Assembly: GCF_029714305.1 (NCBI RefSeq)
Contig: NZ_CP121647.1
Location: forward strand, 1,508,501 to 1,572,500
Reading direction: 5' to 3'
DNA length: 64,000 nt
Source: Bradyrhizobium sp. CB3481
Lineage (GTDB): Bacteria > Pseudomonadota > Alphaproteobacteria > Rhizobiales > Xanthobacteraceae
The notes below the pieces were generated by a model, which saw only the letters and a list, made by a program, of their open reading frames with translations, ran no database searches and had not been told where the DNA came from. This document shows positions 16,126-24,335 of the stretch, piece by piece. The number at the start of each line of letters is the position of its first letter. Positions within the stretch are counted from its first letter, which is position 1. A program made the translations under genes and the position numbers.

Positions 16126-17166
16126 TTAGCTGATCTCCTTGCGAACGGTCGCGGCCGCATCGCACATCGCCCTCAGCTTTCCGAACGCGACATGGCGCGG
16201 CATGTATTTCATGCCGCAGTCGGGCGCGACGACAAGGCGATCCGCGGCGACGTGCTTCAGTCCGTTGCGAATTCGGTCCGCCACGATATCCGCCGGCTCG
16301 ATCTCGGGATTGCCGAGGTTGAGCACGCCGAGCATGATCTTCTTGGACGACAGGTCCTTGAGCACGCCGAGATCGAGTTTTGGCTGCGCCGCCTCGATCG
16401 AGATCTGCTCGGCCCTGGTGTCGGCGAGTTCGGCGAGGAATGAATAGCCGGCCGGTTTGGTCGAGCCAGGCACCACCGCGGCATAGCCGAAGCACAAATG
16501 CACCACCGTCGGCACCGTGATGCCTTCGAGCGCGCGGTTGATCGCCTTCACCGCATAACGTCGCGCCAGATCGGGATTGTTGCGCACCCAGGGCTCGTCG
16601 AGCTGGATCACGTCGGCGCCGGCCTTCTGCAAGTCCCGCGCTTCGGCGTTCACCGCTTCGGCGAACGCCATCGCCAGCTCCTCGTCGTCCTTGTAGAACT
16701 CGTTCTTGGCCTGCTGGCTCATCGTGAACGGGCCGGGCAGGGTGATCTTGGCCGCGCGATCGGTATTTTGGCGCAGGAATTCCATGTCGTGCAGCTCGAC
16801 CGGGCCGCGGCGCTTCACCGGGCCGACGACGCGCGGGACCGGCGTCGCGTGTCCGCTGCGCGAGGTGATCATCGCGGGGTTTTCGTCGTCGACGCCTTCA
16901 AGCGCGGTGGCAAAGCGGTTGGAATAGCTCTCGCGGCGGATTTCGCCGTCGGTCACGATGTCGATGCCGGCGCGCTCCATGTCCCTGATCGCAACGATGG
17001 TGGCGTCGTCCTGCGCCTCTTCGAGATGCTCGGCCGGCAGTCGCCACATCGCGTGCATGCGGGTGCGCGGCACCACCTTCGACAACATGGCGCGATCGAC
17101 CAGCCATTCCGGCTGCGGATAGCTGCCGACAACGGTGGTCGGCAGCAGGTGCTTTGGCAGGTTCAT
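16126..17166 (-). CDS. MetE C-terminal-like zinc methyltransferase (cobalamin-independent methionine synthase II family)
   Basis: A 346-residue TIM-barrel protein equivalent to only the catalytic half of MetE. All four zinc-site positions are present: His223 and Cys225 (VVHLCFGYA), Glu258 (ISIEAA) and Cys317 (VAPDCGMKY). The N-terminus TTVVGSYPQPEW is the family hallmark. The tetrahydrofolate-binding N-terminal half of true MetE is absent, so the methyl donor must differ; stand-alone family members are found in catabolic operons and as methyl-acceptor partners. It is the last gene of a minus-strand set with an ABC importer, a deacetylase-fold gene and an FAH-type gene. I infer a methyl transfer or C-S/C-O bond reaction on the imported compound. 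Confidence 0.85.
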   Translation of the reverse strand: MNLPKHLLPTTVVGSYPQPEWLVDRAMLSKVVPRTRMHAMWRLPAEHLEEAQDDATIVAIRDMERAGIDIVTDGEIRRESYSNRFATALEGVDDENPAMITSRSGHATPVPRVVGPVKRRGPVELHDMEFLRQNTDRAAKITLPGPFTMSQQAKNEFYKDDEELAMAFAEAVNAEARDLQKAGADVIQLDEPWVRNNPDLARRYAVKAINRALEGITVPTVVHLCFGYAAVVPGSTKPAGYSFLAELADTRAEQISIEAAQPKLDLGVLKDLSSKKIMLGVLNLGNPEIEPADIVADRIRNGLKHVAADRLVVAPDCGMKYMPRHVAFGKLRAMCDAAATVRKEIS

Positions 17167-17202
17167 GGTCGTCTCCTTGCTCTTGTTATTTTGTTTCCAT
17201 AA

Positions 17203-17250
17203 CGTTTTCGAGCGAAGTGGTTTTCCGGTTCGCGTGAAGAAAACGCGTCA
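17203..17250. repeat. Short inverted repeat of the CGTTTTCGAGCGAA type
   Basis: CGTTTTCGAGCGAA (17203-17216) faces TTCGCGTGAAGAAAACG (17229-17245) around a short GC-rich loop. A relative, in opposite orientation and with an extra segment in the loop, is at 57722-57797. It sits in the 96-bp gap between the MetE-like and FAH genes. Confidence 0.55.
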
Positions 17251-17262
17251 AAAGAGAAATTC

Positions 17263-18132
17263 TCAGGCCGCACGCGTCGCTGCAACTGCTGCTTCGTCCT
17301 TGACCGGATTGCGCAGCACGCCGATGCCGGAAATTTCGACCTCGACGACATCGCCATCCTTCATCCACAGCGGCGGGCTGCGATAGGCACCCACGCCGCC
17401 CGTGGTGCCGGTGACGATGACGTCGCCGGGGACGAGCTCGGTGAAGGTCGAGCAATAGGCGATCAGGGCAGGGACGTCGAACACGAGATCCGAGATCGGC
17501 GCCGCCTGCACCTCGACGCCATTGAGGCGGGTTGCGATTGTCTGCTGGCTGATATCGGCAAGCTCATCCGTCGTGACCATCCACGGGCCGAAGGCGCCGG
17601 TGCCGACAAAATTCTTGCCGGGTGCGAATTGCGAGGTGTGGCGCTGCCAGTCGCGGATGCTGCCGTCATTGTAGCAGGCGTAGCCGGCAACATGCGCCAG
17701 CGCCTTCTCGCGGGAGATGCGGCGGCCGGCCTTGCCGATGATGACGGCCATTTCACCCTCATAGTCGAACCGCTCGGATTCCAGCGGTCGGATCATCGGT
17801 TGGCCACCGCCGACCTGGCTGTTGGAAAAGCGGGTGAAGATCATCGGATGCGGCGGCGTCGGGTGGCCGCTTTCGGCCAGATGCGTCGCGTAGTTGACGC
17901 CGATGCAGAAGATCTTGTCCGGGTCGGGGACGGTCGGCAGCAACTCGATTTCGGCCAGCGCGTAGTCGGGGCGCTCGCCTTGCAGCGCCTTAAGGGTGTC
18001 GAGCGAACCGTTCGCGAGCAACGACTTCAGGGTCGGAAAATCCTTCAGCCGCTTGCCGGCGTCGATGACGCCGGCGTTCGTCACCACGCCGTAGGTTGCC
18101 GTCTGACCTGCCTTGAAGCTCGCGATTTTCAT
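17263..18132 (-). CDS. Fumarylacetoacetate hydrolase (FAH) family protein
   Basis: A 289-residue C-C hydrolase or related enzyme. The FAH fold starts at KIFCIGVNYATHLAESGH; metal ligands are the two Glu in FDYEGEMAVIIGK and the Asp of NDGSIRDWQ, with KNFVGTGAFGPWMVT lining the site. The family cleaves acylpyruvates and beta-diketone acids or decarboxylates oxaloacetate-like compounds, usually at the end of ring breakdown. The chosen start MKIASFKAGQ at 18132 overlaps the deacetylase stop as ATGA, so the pair is translationally coupled. A longer reading upstream runs inside the deacetylase gene. The substrate is unknown. Confidence 0.9.
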   Translation of the reverse strand: MKIASFKAGQTATYGVVTNAGVIDAGKRLKDFPTLKSLLANGSLDTLKALQGERPDYALAEIELLPTVPDPDKIFCIGVNYATHLAESGHPTPPHPMIFTRFSNSQVGGGQPMIRPLESERFDYEGEMAVIIGKAGRRISREKALAHVAGYACYNDGSIRDWQRHTSQFAPGKNFVGTGAFGPWMVTTDELADISQQTIATRLNGVEVQAAPISDLVFDVPALIAYCSTFTELVPGDVIVTGTTGGVGAYRSPPLWMKDGDVVEVEISGIGVLRNPVKDEAAVAATRAA

Positions 18133-18794
18133 TGTCTGATACTTTCTTCGATAGAGGAAACATAGGATTCGATGGGACGGACGATTTCGCCTGACAGGAT
18201 CGGGACGCAATCGGGCGGAAAGTCCTGGCGGAAGCGCGCCCCGGCTTGCTCGGCGCGGTCGATAAAACTTTCGAGATGGTCCATCGCACCGCTTGGAAGG
18301 TCGTGCAGGACCATCAGGCTCCATGGCTGCGACCGGCATTGCGCCAGGGCCCTGTCAACCCAGCCGTCCGGATCGGCCCAGTCGCGCGGAATGGCATTCC
18401 AGAGCACACAACTATGCTTGTTGCGCGTGACGTAGTCGACCACGGACGGCTTCAACAGCCGTTCGTCGAGATTGCCGCCGCCGCCGAATGGACGGAACCA
18501 TCGATTGGCGTGGGCGAGTTCGCCGATCGCGGCCTGCGTCCGCCCGATCTCGTTCTCGGCGGCGTCGGGATCGTGTTGCTGTCCGAGCGGCACCGAGTGC
18601 GTAAAGGTATGATTGCCGATCCAGTGGCCTTCATCATGTGCCCGTGCTGCAAGGCGCCGGCGGGCGGCATCGCCGAGTTTTTCGCCGATCACGAAGAACG
18701 TTGTCCTGATGCCGCGTTCGCGCAAGGTATCGAGCACGCGCGGCGTCACGCCGGGCTCGGGACCGTTGTCGAATGTCAGCGTCAGGTCGAACAC
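18129..18794 (-). CDS. NodB-fold polysaccharide deacetylase family protein with Asp-to-Asn change
   Basis: A 221-residue protein with the NodB (CE4) fold. Motif 1 reads LTFDNGP where most members have FDDGP, so the second, metal-binding Asp is Asn; motif 2 is NHTFTH with both His ligands. It has no signal peptide and is therefore cytoplasmic, unlike cell-wall deacetylases. Cytoplasmic NodB-fold enzymes include ring-opening amidohydrolases such as PuuE allantoinase. Its position between an ABC importer and an FAH-type gene suggests hydrolysis of an imported amide or ring compound. Whether the Asn change abolishes metal binding or marks a subfamily cannot be told here. Confidence 0.85.
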   Translation of the reverse strand: MFDLTLTFDNGPEPGVTPRVLDTLRERGIRTTFFVIGEKLGDAARRRLAARAHDEGHWIGNHTFTHSVPLGQQHDPDAAENEIGRTQAAIGELAHANRWFRPFGGGGNLDERLLKPSVVDYVTRNKHSCVLWNAIPRDWADPDGWVDRALAQCRSQPWSLMVLHDLPSGAMDHLESFIDRAEQAGARFRQDFPPDCVPILSGEIVRPIESYVSSIEESIRQ

Positions 18795-18807
18795 GCAAGC
18801 CCTCCGT

Positions 18808-19602
18808 CTAGGTCGCCGGCTGCAAGGCCGTGGGTGCGATTTCGGCCTCCTGTCCGGCGCGGGTGCCGGTCTGCCAGATCGCGGCCTTGCTCTCGATCCA
18901 TTTGATCGCGGCGTTGAAGGCGATCGCCATCGCCAGCACCAGCAGCACGCCGGCGAACACGTGCGGGCTGTCCAGAATGGTGCGGTAGCGCGAGATCAGA
19001 TAGCCGATGCCGGCGGACGAAATCAGCATCTCCGAGACGACGACGCCGACGATGACGAGCGCACCGCCAACGCGCAGCCCCGACAGCACGGTCGGGATTG
19101 CCGCCGGGATGATGACGCGCACCAGGCGCTGGCTCAGCGTCGCGCCCATGCTGCGGGCGGCGAGCAGCAGCTGCGGATCGATGGTCTGGATGCCAGCCGC
19201 GGTCGCCAGCATGGTCGGCAGGAAACCATAGATCGAAGCGAACGCGATCTTGGATTCCGAGCCGATGCCGAGCCAGACGGTGAAGACCGGATAGAGGATA
19301 ACCAGCGGCACCGCGTAAAGGCTCGAGACCATCGGCATGATCAGGATGCGCGGCCGCGGCAGGCTGCCGACGACGGCGCCGAGCAGGATGCCGCCGCCAC
19401 AGGCGAACGCCATCGAGATCGCGACCTCGTAGAGCGTGACGGCAAGCGCATGGCCATATTCGCCGGCCTCGTTCCAGCCGGCCGCAAGCGTCGATGATAG
19501 CGAGGGCAGGAACAGCTCGGGTATGAAGCCGGCGCGCGGCAGCACTTCCCACAGCACGATCAGGCCGATCACGATCAATCTGCGAAGCGTTGCCGCACTC
19601 AT
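18808..19602 (-). CDS. ABC transporter permease (SsuC/TauC type), second permease
   Basis: A 264-residue inner-membrane permease with about six hydrophobic helices and the EAA-like loop AARSMGATLSQRLVRVIIPA that docks on the ATPase. It starts 8 bp after the ATPase stop. Together with the permease at 20386 it makes a heterodimeric channel; two different permeases are unusual for sulfonate importers but known in NMT1-type importers for pyrimidine-like compounds. Confidence 0.9.
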   Translation of the reverse strand: MSAATLRRLIVIGLIVLWEVLPRAGFIPELFLPSLSSTLAAGWNEAGEYGHALAVTLYEVAISMAFACGGGILLGAVVGSLPRPRILIMPMVSSLYAVPLVILYPVFTVWLGIGSESKIAFASIYGFLPTMLATAAGIQTIDPQLLLAARSMGATLSQRLVRVIIPAAIPTVLSGLRVGGALVIVGVVVSEMLISSAGIGYLISRYRTILDSPHVFAGVLLVLAMAIAFNAAIKWIESKAAIWQTGTRAGQEAEIAPTALQPAT

Positions 19603-19609
19603 CTCAGCC

Positions 19610-20407
19610 TCATGCGGTTTTCCGGATATGCCGCCAGATGCGGTCGCGCAGGCTGCCGAACACGTCGCCGCTCAGCATCTCGTAGGTGCGCGGGCGGGGC
19701 AGCGAGACCTGGAGATGGTCGACGATGCGGCCGGGACGCGGCGACATCACGATCACCTCGTCGGCGAGATAGACCGCCTCCGTCAGGCTATGGGTGACGA
19801 ACACCACGGTCTTGCCGGTCGCGGCCCAGATCCGCAAGAGTTCGTCGCCCATGGTCATGCGGGTCTGCTCGTCGAGCGCAGCGAACGGCTCGTCCATCAA
19901 CAGCACCGGCGGGTCCTGCACCAGGCCGCGCGCGATCGAGACGCGCTGCTTCATGCCGCCGGACAGTTCATGCGGATGACGCTTGCCGAAGCCGTCGAGA
20001 CCGACCAGCTTCAGCGCGTCCTGCGCCCGGGCGCGGCGGTCGCTTTTGGTGACGCCACGCAGTGCCAGCGGAAACTCGACATTCTCTTCCGCCGTCAGCC
20101 AGGGAAACAGGCTGGCTTCCTGGAACACGACGCCCACTCTATTCGGATCGGGTTCGGGAATCGGGGCGCCGCTGATCGTGATGGTGCCCGAGGTCTGCTG
20201 ACGCAAGCCGGCCATCATCATCAGCAGCGTGGACTTGCCGCAGCCGCTCGGGCCGACCAGTACGACGAAGCGGCCGGGCTTGACGTCGAGCGAGACGTTA
20301 TCGAGGGCAACGACGTCCTGCGTCGTGGTCTTGAAGATCTGGCCGACGTTGCGGACCTCCATCGCGCCGGCCGGCTTCAGCGGAGTTATGTTCGCCAATG
20401 GCTGCAT
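19610..20407 (-). CDS. ABC transporter ATP-binding protein (SsuB/TauB type)
   Basis: A 265-residue nucleotide-binding subunit on the cytoplasmic face. Walker A GPSGCGKST, Q-loop FQEASLFPW, signature LSGGMKQR, Walker B VLLMDEPFAALD and the switch His in FVTHSLTEA are all intact. The frame is open far upstream through the permease gene, but the ATG at 20407 (MQPLANITPL) is the only reasonable start and overlaps the first permease by 22 bp. The C-terminal SLPRPRTYEM tail is typical of the nitrate/sulfonate/taurine subfamily. Confidence 0.92.
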   Translation of the reverse strand: MQPLANITPLKPAGAMEVRNVGQIFKTTTQDVVALDNVSLDVKPGRFVVLVGPSGCGKSTLLMMMAGLRQQTSGTITISGAPIPEPDPNRVGVVFQEASLFPWLTAEENVEFPLALRGVTKSDRRARAQDALKLVGLDGFGKRHPHELSGGMKQRVSIARGLVQDPPVLLMDEPFAALDEQTRMTMGDELLRIWAATGKTVVFVTHSLTEAVYLADEVIVMSPRPGRIVDHLQVSLPRPRTYEMLSGDVFGSLRDRIWRHIRKTA

Positions 20408-21141
20408 CGCGTTTCCACCCATCTGACCAGTTCGTTGAAGGCAATCGCGATCGCGGCGATCATCAGCACGCCGGCAAGCAACTGCCTCATCTGGAAATTC
20501 TCGCCCCAGGTCGCGATCTGATGGCCGATGCCGTCGCGCGAGGCGTACATTTCGGCGAGGATGACGCCGGTGAGATTGAAGATCATGGAGATACGCAGCG
20601 CTTCCAGCAGAACAGGAAGCATGCTCGGCAAGTAGACGCGGAAAGCGGTCTGCATCGGCGTCGCGCCGTAGGAGCGGGCGACCGTGAGATGCTCGACCTT
20701 GACCGATTCCACCGCTGTTGTTGTCGACATGATCACGATGAAGATCGTGGAGAAGAAGCCGAAGCCGACTTTCTGCGAGAAGCCGACGCCGAACACCAGG
20801 ATGAACATCGGCAGGAAGATCGACTTGGGAATGCTGAAGGCAAAGAACAGCAGCGGCTTTGCCACGTCGGCAAAGTAGCGGTTCTCCGCAATCAGGAAGC
20901 CGATCAACGCGCCGACGGGAACGGCGAGCGCGAACGCCGTCACCACTTCCGTTGCTGTCACTGCCAGATCCTTGCGCACGCTTGGCCGCTGCAGGAGATC
21001 GCCGAGGGTTGCCAGCGTATCGGAGGCGGAGGGAAGCAGGCGCGGGTTGACGATGCCGGTCCGCGACAGGATTTCCCATATCGCAAACAGCGCCACCACA
21101 ATGGCGATCCGTGCCGCCTTTACGCCGAGCCCGCTTTGCAT
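20386..21141 (-). CDS. ABC transporter permease (SsuC/TauC type), first permease
   Basis: A 251-residue integral membrane subunit with about six helices; the docking loop is VARSYGATPMQTAFRVYLPS. It starts 11 bp after the binding-protein stop and overlaps the ATPase gene by 22 bp. It shares the family plan with the second permease but little sequence, so the two are not a recent duplication. Confidence 0.9.
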   Translation of the reverse strand: MQSGLGVKAARIAIVVALFAIWEILSRTGIVNPRLLPSASDTLATLGDLLQRPSVRKDLAVTATEVVTAFALAVPVGALIGFLIAENRYFADVAKPLLFFAFSIPKSIFLPMFILVFGVGFSQKVGFGFFSTIFIVIMSTTTAVESVKVEHLTVARSYGATPMQTAFRVYLPSMLPVLLEALRISMIFNLTGVILAEMYASRDGIGHQIATWGENFQMRQLLAGVLMIAAIAIAFNELVRWVETRCSHWRT

Positions 21142-21152
21142 TGCGCTGGCCT

Positions 21153-22124
21153 TTAGAACTTGGTCGGAACCGGCTTGAACTGCGTCGAGATGATCTCGGC
21201 CGCCGGTCCGAGGTCCTTCATGCCGCCGGCCTTGGCCATGTCGAGCGCGAGCTGAAGCTGCTCCGGAATCTTCGGCCCGTCCATGCTGCCGTCGGTCTCC
21301 AGCTTCAGAATCGTGTTCTCATATTCCAGCGCCGCGATCTCGGCAGGGATTTCGTAGAGCTCGGTGATCAGCTTGACGGAGGCGTCCTTGTTGGCACGCA
21401 TGTACATCAGCGCGCCGTAAAGCGCGTTCAGCGTCTTCTGCACCAGCTGCGGCTTGTCCTGCACGTATTTGTCGAGCGCGATCCATCCCGCCGCGAGGTT
21501 CGGCGGCACTTCCTTGGAGAAATCGAGGATGGTGCGTGCTTCGCCCGATTTGGAGATCTGGAAGCTGAGCGGGGAATAGACCACGGCGGCATCGACATTG
21601 CCGGCGAGCAGGTTCGGCACCAGGCCGCCGCCGCCGACCGGCACACGCGTGAATTCGATCTTCTTGTCCTGCTGGGTCCACAGCGCCAGCAGGTCGGAGC
21701 CGGAGCCTGCAGAAGTGATCGCGACCTTCTTGCCTTTGAGATCGCCAACGCCGAGCGTCGATTTCGAAAGGGTCATCAACTGCCAGCCGTAATAGCCCGT
21801 CGCGGCGCTGGCGAGCACTTTTGAGTTGACGCCCTTCTTGCGTCCGGCCGAGACCAGCGAGGTGGCGTCGAGAATGACATCGGCAGCGCCCGCCGCCATC
21901 GCCTCGAACGTCTCAGCGCCGCCGCGATAGATCGTCAGCTCGGCTGTGATGCCTTCCTTCTCGAACAGCTTTTGCCGCACCGCGGTTTCCGCGATCGTGG
22001 TCGGCCAGTACGTCTTGGTGGGAAGGCCGATGCGGACGGTGTCGGCGGCCTGCGCCAGGGAGGGTAGGCCGAGCATGGTCGCCAGAGTGATCGTTGCCAC
22101 GATGTGGTGTCGCGTGATTTTCAT
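21153..22124 (-). CDS. NMT1/SsuA-type ABC substrate-binding protein
   Basis: A 323-residue periplasmic protein with a Sec signal peptide (first 26 residues, cut after AQA). The mature start ADTVRIGLPTKTYWPTTIAE and the region GITAELTIYRGGAETFEAMA are of the NMT1/THI5-like fold, whose members bind hydroxymethylpyrimidine, riboflavin, sulfonates and aromatic acids. A conserved SAGSGSDLLALWTQQ loop shapes the site. It is the first structural gene behind the GntR gene. The ligand cannot be called from sequence. Confidence 0.9.
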   Translation of the reverse strand: MKITRHHIVATITLATMLGLPSLAQAADTVRIGLPTKTYWPTTIAETAVRQKLFEKEGITAELTIYRGGAETFEAMAAGAADVILDATSLVSAGRKKGVNSKVLASAATGYYGWQLMTLSKSTLGVGDLKGKKVAITSAGSGSDLLALWTQQDKKIEFTRVPVGGGGLVPNLLAGNVDAAVVYSPLSFQISKSGEARTILDFSKEVPPNLAAGWIALDKYVQDKPQLVQKTLNALYGALMYMRANKDASVKLITELYEIPAEIAALEYENTILKLETDGSMDGPKIPEQLQLALDMAKAGGMKDLGPAAEIISTQFKPVPTKF

Positions 22125-22175
22125 GGTGACGTTTCCCTTTGCCTTTTTTGATTGGTTTGTTGTTCGAACGAACGG

Positions 22176-22901
22176 TCAGACGGCGTCGCCACCTCCGGCA
22201 GCCTTCGGTGTTGCGAGCTCGACGAGGTGCATGGTCGTCGTGAAATGCGTCGAAAGCGCCGCGACCGCGGCATCAGCGTCGCGGTTCAACGTGGCCTGCA
22301 CGATGGCGGCGTGTTCCGCCTCGACGTCGCGGGATTTTTCGGTGTTGCGCCGGATCGCCAGCCGTCGATAGCGTTCGCTCTGCTCATGCAGCACGTCGCG
22401 GAATCCGAGCAGCCATTGCGAACCGCAGGCGCTTACCAGCGTGCGGTGGAAGGCACGATGCCGCACCACCCATTCTTCGTAGTGATGGGTCGGATCGTCG
22501 GGATAGGTGTGGGGCACGGCGCAAAGCGCCGCGAAAGACTTTTCGACCGACGCAAGCCATGTCGCATCGCCGCGCTCGATCGAGCGGCGTAGCGCGAGGC
22601 CCTCGATATCGACGCGGGTCTGCGTCACGTCGCGAAGATCGGCCGGCGATACCGGGCTGACACGAAAGCCGCGCTGGTCAGAAGCTTGCACCAGCCCGTC
22701 GGCGACCAGCCGCGACAGTGCTTCGCGCACCGCGGCGAGGCTCACCGAAAACTGCTTGGCGAGCCCAGCGATATGCAGCTTCTGGCCGGGCAACAGACGG
22801 GTCGAGAGAATATCGGCGCGCAGCCGCTCCTGAACGGCGGACGTCAGGCTGCGAGGCCGCATCCCGGCGCGCTCACCAAAACTCAACCCGATACTGCTCA
22901 T
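22176..22901 (-). CDS. GntR family (FCD-type) transcriptional regulator
   Basis: A 241-residue regulator with the GntR winged helix (AGLAKQFSVSLAAVREALSR, residues 45-64) and an FCD domain with the likely metal-binding His residues in VRHRAFHRTLV and DVEAEHAAIV. It lies 51 bp upstream of the importer genes on the same strand, so it is probably first in the operon and regulates it in response to the imported compound. Inverted repeats rich in TCGATTT lie just upstream at 22940-22957. Confidence 0.9.
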   Translation of the reverse strand: MSSIGLSFGERAGMRPRSLTSAVQERLRADILSTRLLPGQKLHIAGLAKQFSVSLAAVREALSRLVADGLVQASDQRGFRVSPVSPADLRDVTQTRVDIEGLALRRSIERGDATWLASVEKSFAALCAVPHTYPDDPTHHYEEWVVRHRAFHRTLVSACGSQWLLGFRDVLHEQSERYRRLAIRRNTEKSRDVEAEHAAIVQATLNRDADAAVAALSTHFTTTMHLVELATPKAAGGGDAV

Positions 22902-22939
22902 GGCCGCGCAGACTGGCGACGGAATCCGGAATCGTCAAT

Positions 22940-22957
22940 CGAAAATCGATTTTTTCG
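22940..22957. promoter_or_regulatory. Inverted repeat upstream of the GntR gene
   Basis: CGAAAA (22940-22945) faces TTTTCG (22952-22957), with the 12-bp palindrome AAAATCGATTTT at 22942-22953 inside. A shorter relative AAATCGATTT is at 23060-23069, next to the MarR palindrome. It is 39 bp upstream of the GntR start, a fitting place for autoregulation; the binder is not proven. Confidence 0.4.
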
Positions 22958-23042
22958 GTAAGGTGCTGATTTAACGAGGATTTCAGAATGGCTGACGCCG
23001 ACTCCCTTTTTGCGCGTGACAATCTCCGTCCGCTGCCGTAAA

Positions 23043-23060
23043 TATTTCGCATGCGAAATA
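23043..23060. promoter_or_regulatory. Perfect 18-bp palindrome, probable MarR operator
   Basis: TATTTCGCATGCGAAATA reads the same on both strands. It ends 16 bp before the MarR start codon, and MarR dimers typically bind such near-perfect palindromes at their own promoter. Its low GC content contrasts with the surroundings. Confidence 0.75.
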
Positions 23061-23076
23061 AATCGATTTTGTCGGC

Positions 23077-23517
23077 ATGACTGCGCGTCGCGAGCATCGC
23101 CTCGTCTTCCTGCTCAACGTCGCGCAGCGCCGGCTGCAGCGCTGGATGGCGGCACGGCGACAGAATAGCGGCGTGACTTCCACGCAGGCGGGCTTGCTGT
23201 TCATCCTGGGCAAGCGCGACGGCGTCCTGATGGGCGAGGCGGGCGCTGCGCTCGATCTCGGTGCGCCCGGCATCAGCGGATTGGTGGACCGGATGACGGC
23301 GGCAAACCTGATCACGCGGCGCGCCGATCCCGATGACGGGCGCGCCTGGCGTCTGTGGCTGACGCCGGCCGGCCGCGCGGCGATGGCGGAGTCGAAGGCC
23401 GGGCTCGTCGAGGTCAACGCGCGCCTCACGGATGGATTTAGCGATGCCGAGGTCGACCTCGTCGCGCGCTGGCTCACCACCATGCAAACCAGATTTCCCA
23501 GAGGAGAAGACGAATGA
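23077..23517 (+). CDS. MarR family transcriptional regulator
   Basis: A 146-residue winged-helix regulator. The DNA-binding part runs GVTSTQAGLLFILGKRDGVL, then GEAGAALDLGAPGISGLVDRM, and the wing contains the typical RRADPDDGRAWRLWLTPAGR. It overlaps the crotonase gene by 4 bp (ATGA), so it reports on that pathway. MarR proteins in such pairs often sense an aromatic acid or acyl-CoA; I infer the same here. The operator palindrome lies directly upstream. Confidence 0.9.
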   Translation: MTARREHRLVFLLNVAQRRLQRWMAARRQNSGVTSTQAGLLFILGKRDGVLMGEAGAALDLGAPGISGLVDRMTAANLITRRADPDDGRAWRLWLTPAGRAAMAESKAGLVEVNARLTDGFSDAEVDLVARWLTTMQTRFPRGEDE

Positions 23518-24290
23518 CCGAGCATATCAAGATCGAGAAGAGCGACGGGATTTTGACGCTGACGATGGCGCGACCCGACAAGAAGAACGCGCTGACCAAT
23601 GCGATGTACGGCGCGCTGGCGGATGCGCTCGAAGCCGCGGAGACCGACGCTTCCGTTCGCGTTGTGATGATCCGCGGCGAGGGCGACATGTTCACCGCCG
23701 GCAACGATGTCGGCGAGTTCGCAGCCATCGCGACCGGCGCGTTCAAAGGCGAGCGTCATGTCGGCCGTTTCCTGCAGGCCCTCGCACATTCGAGCCGGCC
23801 GCTGGTCGCCGCCGTTCAAGGACGCGCCGTCGGCATCGGCACCACGATGTTGCTGCATTGCGACCTGGTCGTGTTGGCCGAAAACGCGCTGCTATCGACG
23901 CCGTTCGTCAGCCTCGCTTTGGTGCCGGAAGCGGCCTCCAGCGTGCTGATGCCGCTCCGCATCGGCTATGCCCGCGCTTATGAGATGTTCGCGCTTGGTG
24001 AAGCCGTCGATGCCAAATCGGCCTTTGCGTGGGGACTTGCCAACCGCGTCGTGCCGCTCGACAAGCTCGACGCCGAGGCAAGGGCATTCGCATTGCGGCT
24101 GGCGAAGCAGCCGGCGGGCGCCGTCAGCGCCGCCAAACGGCTGATGCGCAATCCGGAAGTTCTGATGGCGCAGATCAAGGCCGAGAGCGAGCAGTTCGCG
24201 GCCCGCCTGAAGACGGCGGAAGCGCGCGAAGCCTTCGCCGCGTTTGCCGAGCGCCGGCCGCCGGATTTCCTGAAGCTGGCCGCCAGCTAG
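23514..24290 (+). CDS. Enoyl-CoA hydratase/isomerase (crotonase) family
   Basis: A 258-residue crotonase acting on an acyl-CoA in the cytoplasm. The oxyanion-hole segments are MFTAGNDVGEFAA and QGRAVGIGTTMLLHCD, and the site segment ALVPEAASS keeps one acidic residue at the position of the second catalytic Glu. The first is Asn-Asp-Val rather than a Glu, so isomerase or hydrolase activity is as likely as hydration. It is translationally coupled to the MarR gene, which implies substrate-dependent expression. No CoA ligase is adjacent. Confidence 0.88.
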   Translation: MTEHIKIEKSDGILTLTMARPDKKNALTNAMYGALADALEAAETDASVRVVMIRGEGDMFTAGNDVGEFAAIATGAFKGERHVGRFLQALAHSSRPLVAAVQGRAVGIGTTMLLHCDLVVLAENALLSTPFVSLALVPEAASSVLMPLRIGYARAYEMFALGEAVDAKSAFAWGLANRVVPLDKLDAEARAFALRLAKQPAGAVSAAKRLMRNPEVLMAQIKAESEQFAARLKTAEAREAFAAFAERRPPDFLKLAAS

Positions 24291-24335
24291 GAAGAATTCC
24301 GCGGTAGGCAGTAAGATGGCGCGACGAACACAGCT

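Noticed and set aside
20408..21079. N-terminal extension of the ABC ATPase by 224 residues
   Set aside because: It runs through the permease gene in another frame and has no domain; the ATPase starts at 20407.
22960..23858. Minus-strand frames across marR and the crotonase
   Set aside because: Antisense to two genes with strong family motifs and an ATGA overlap.
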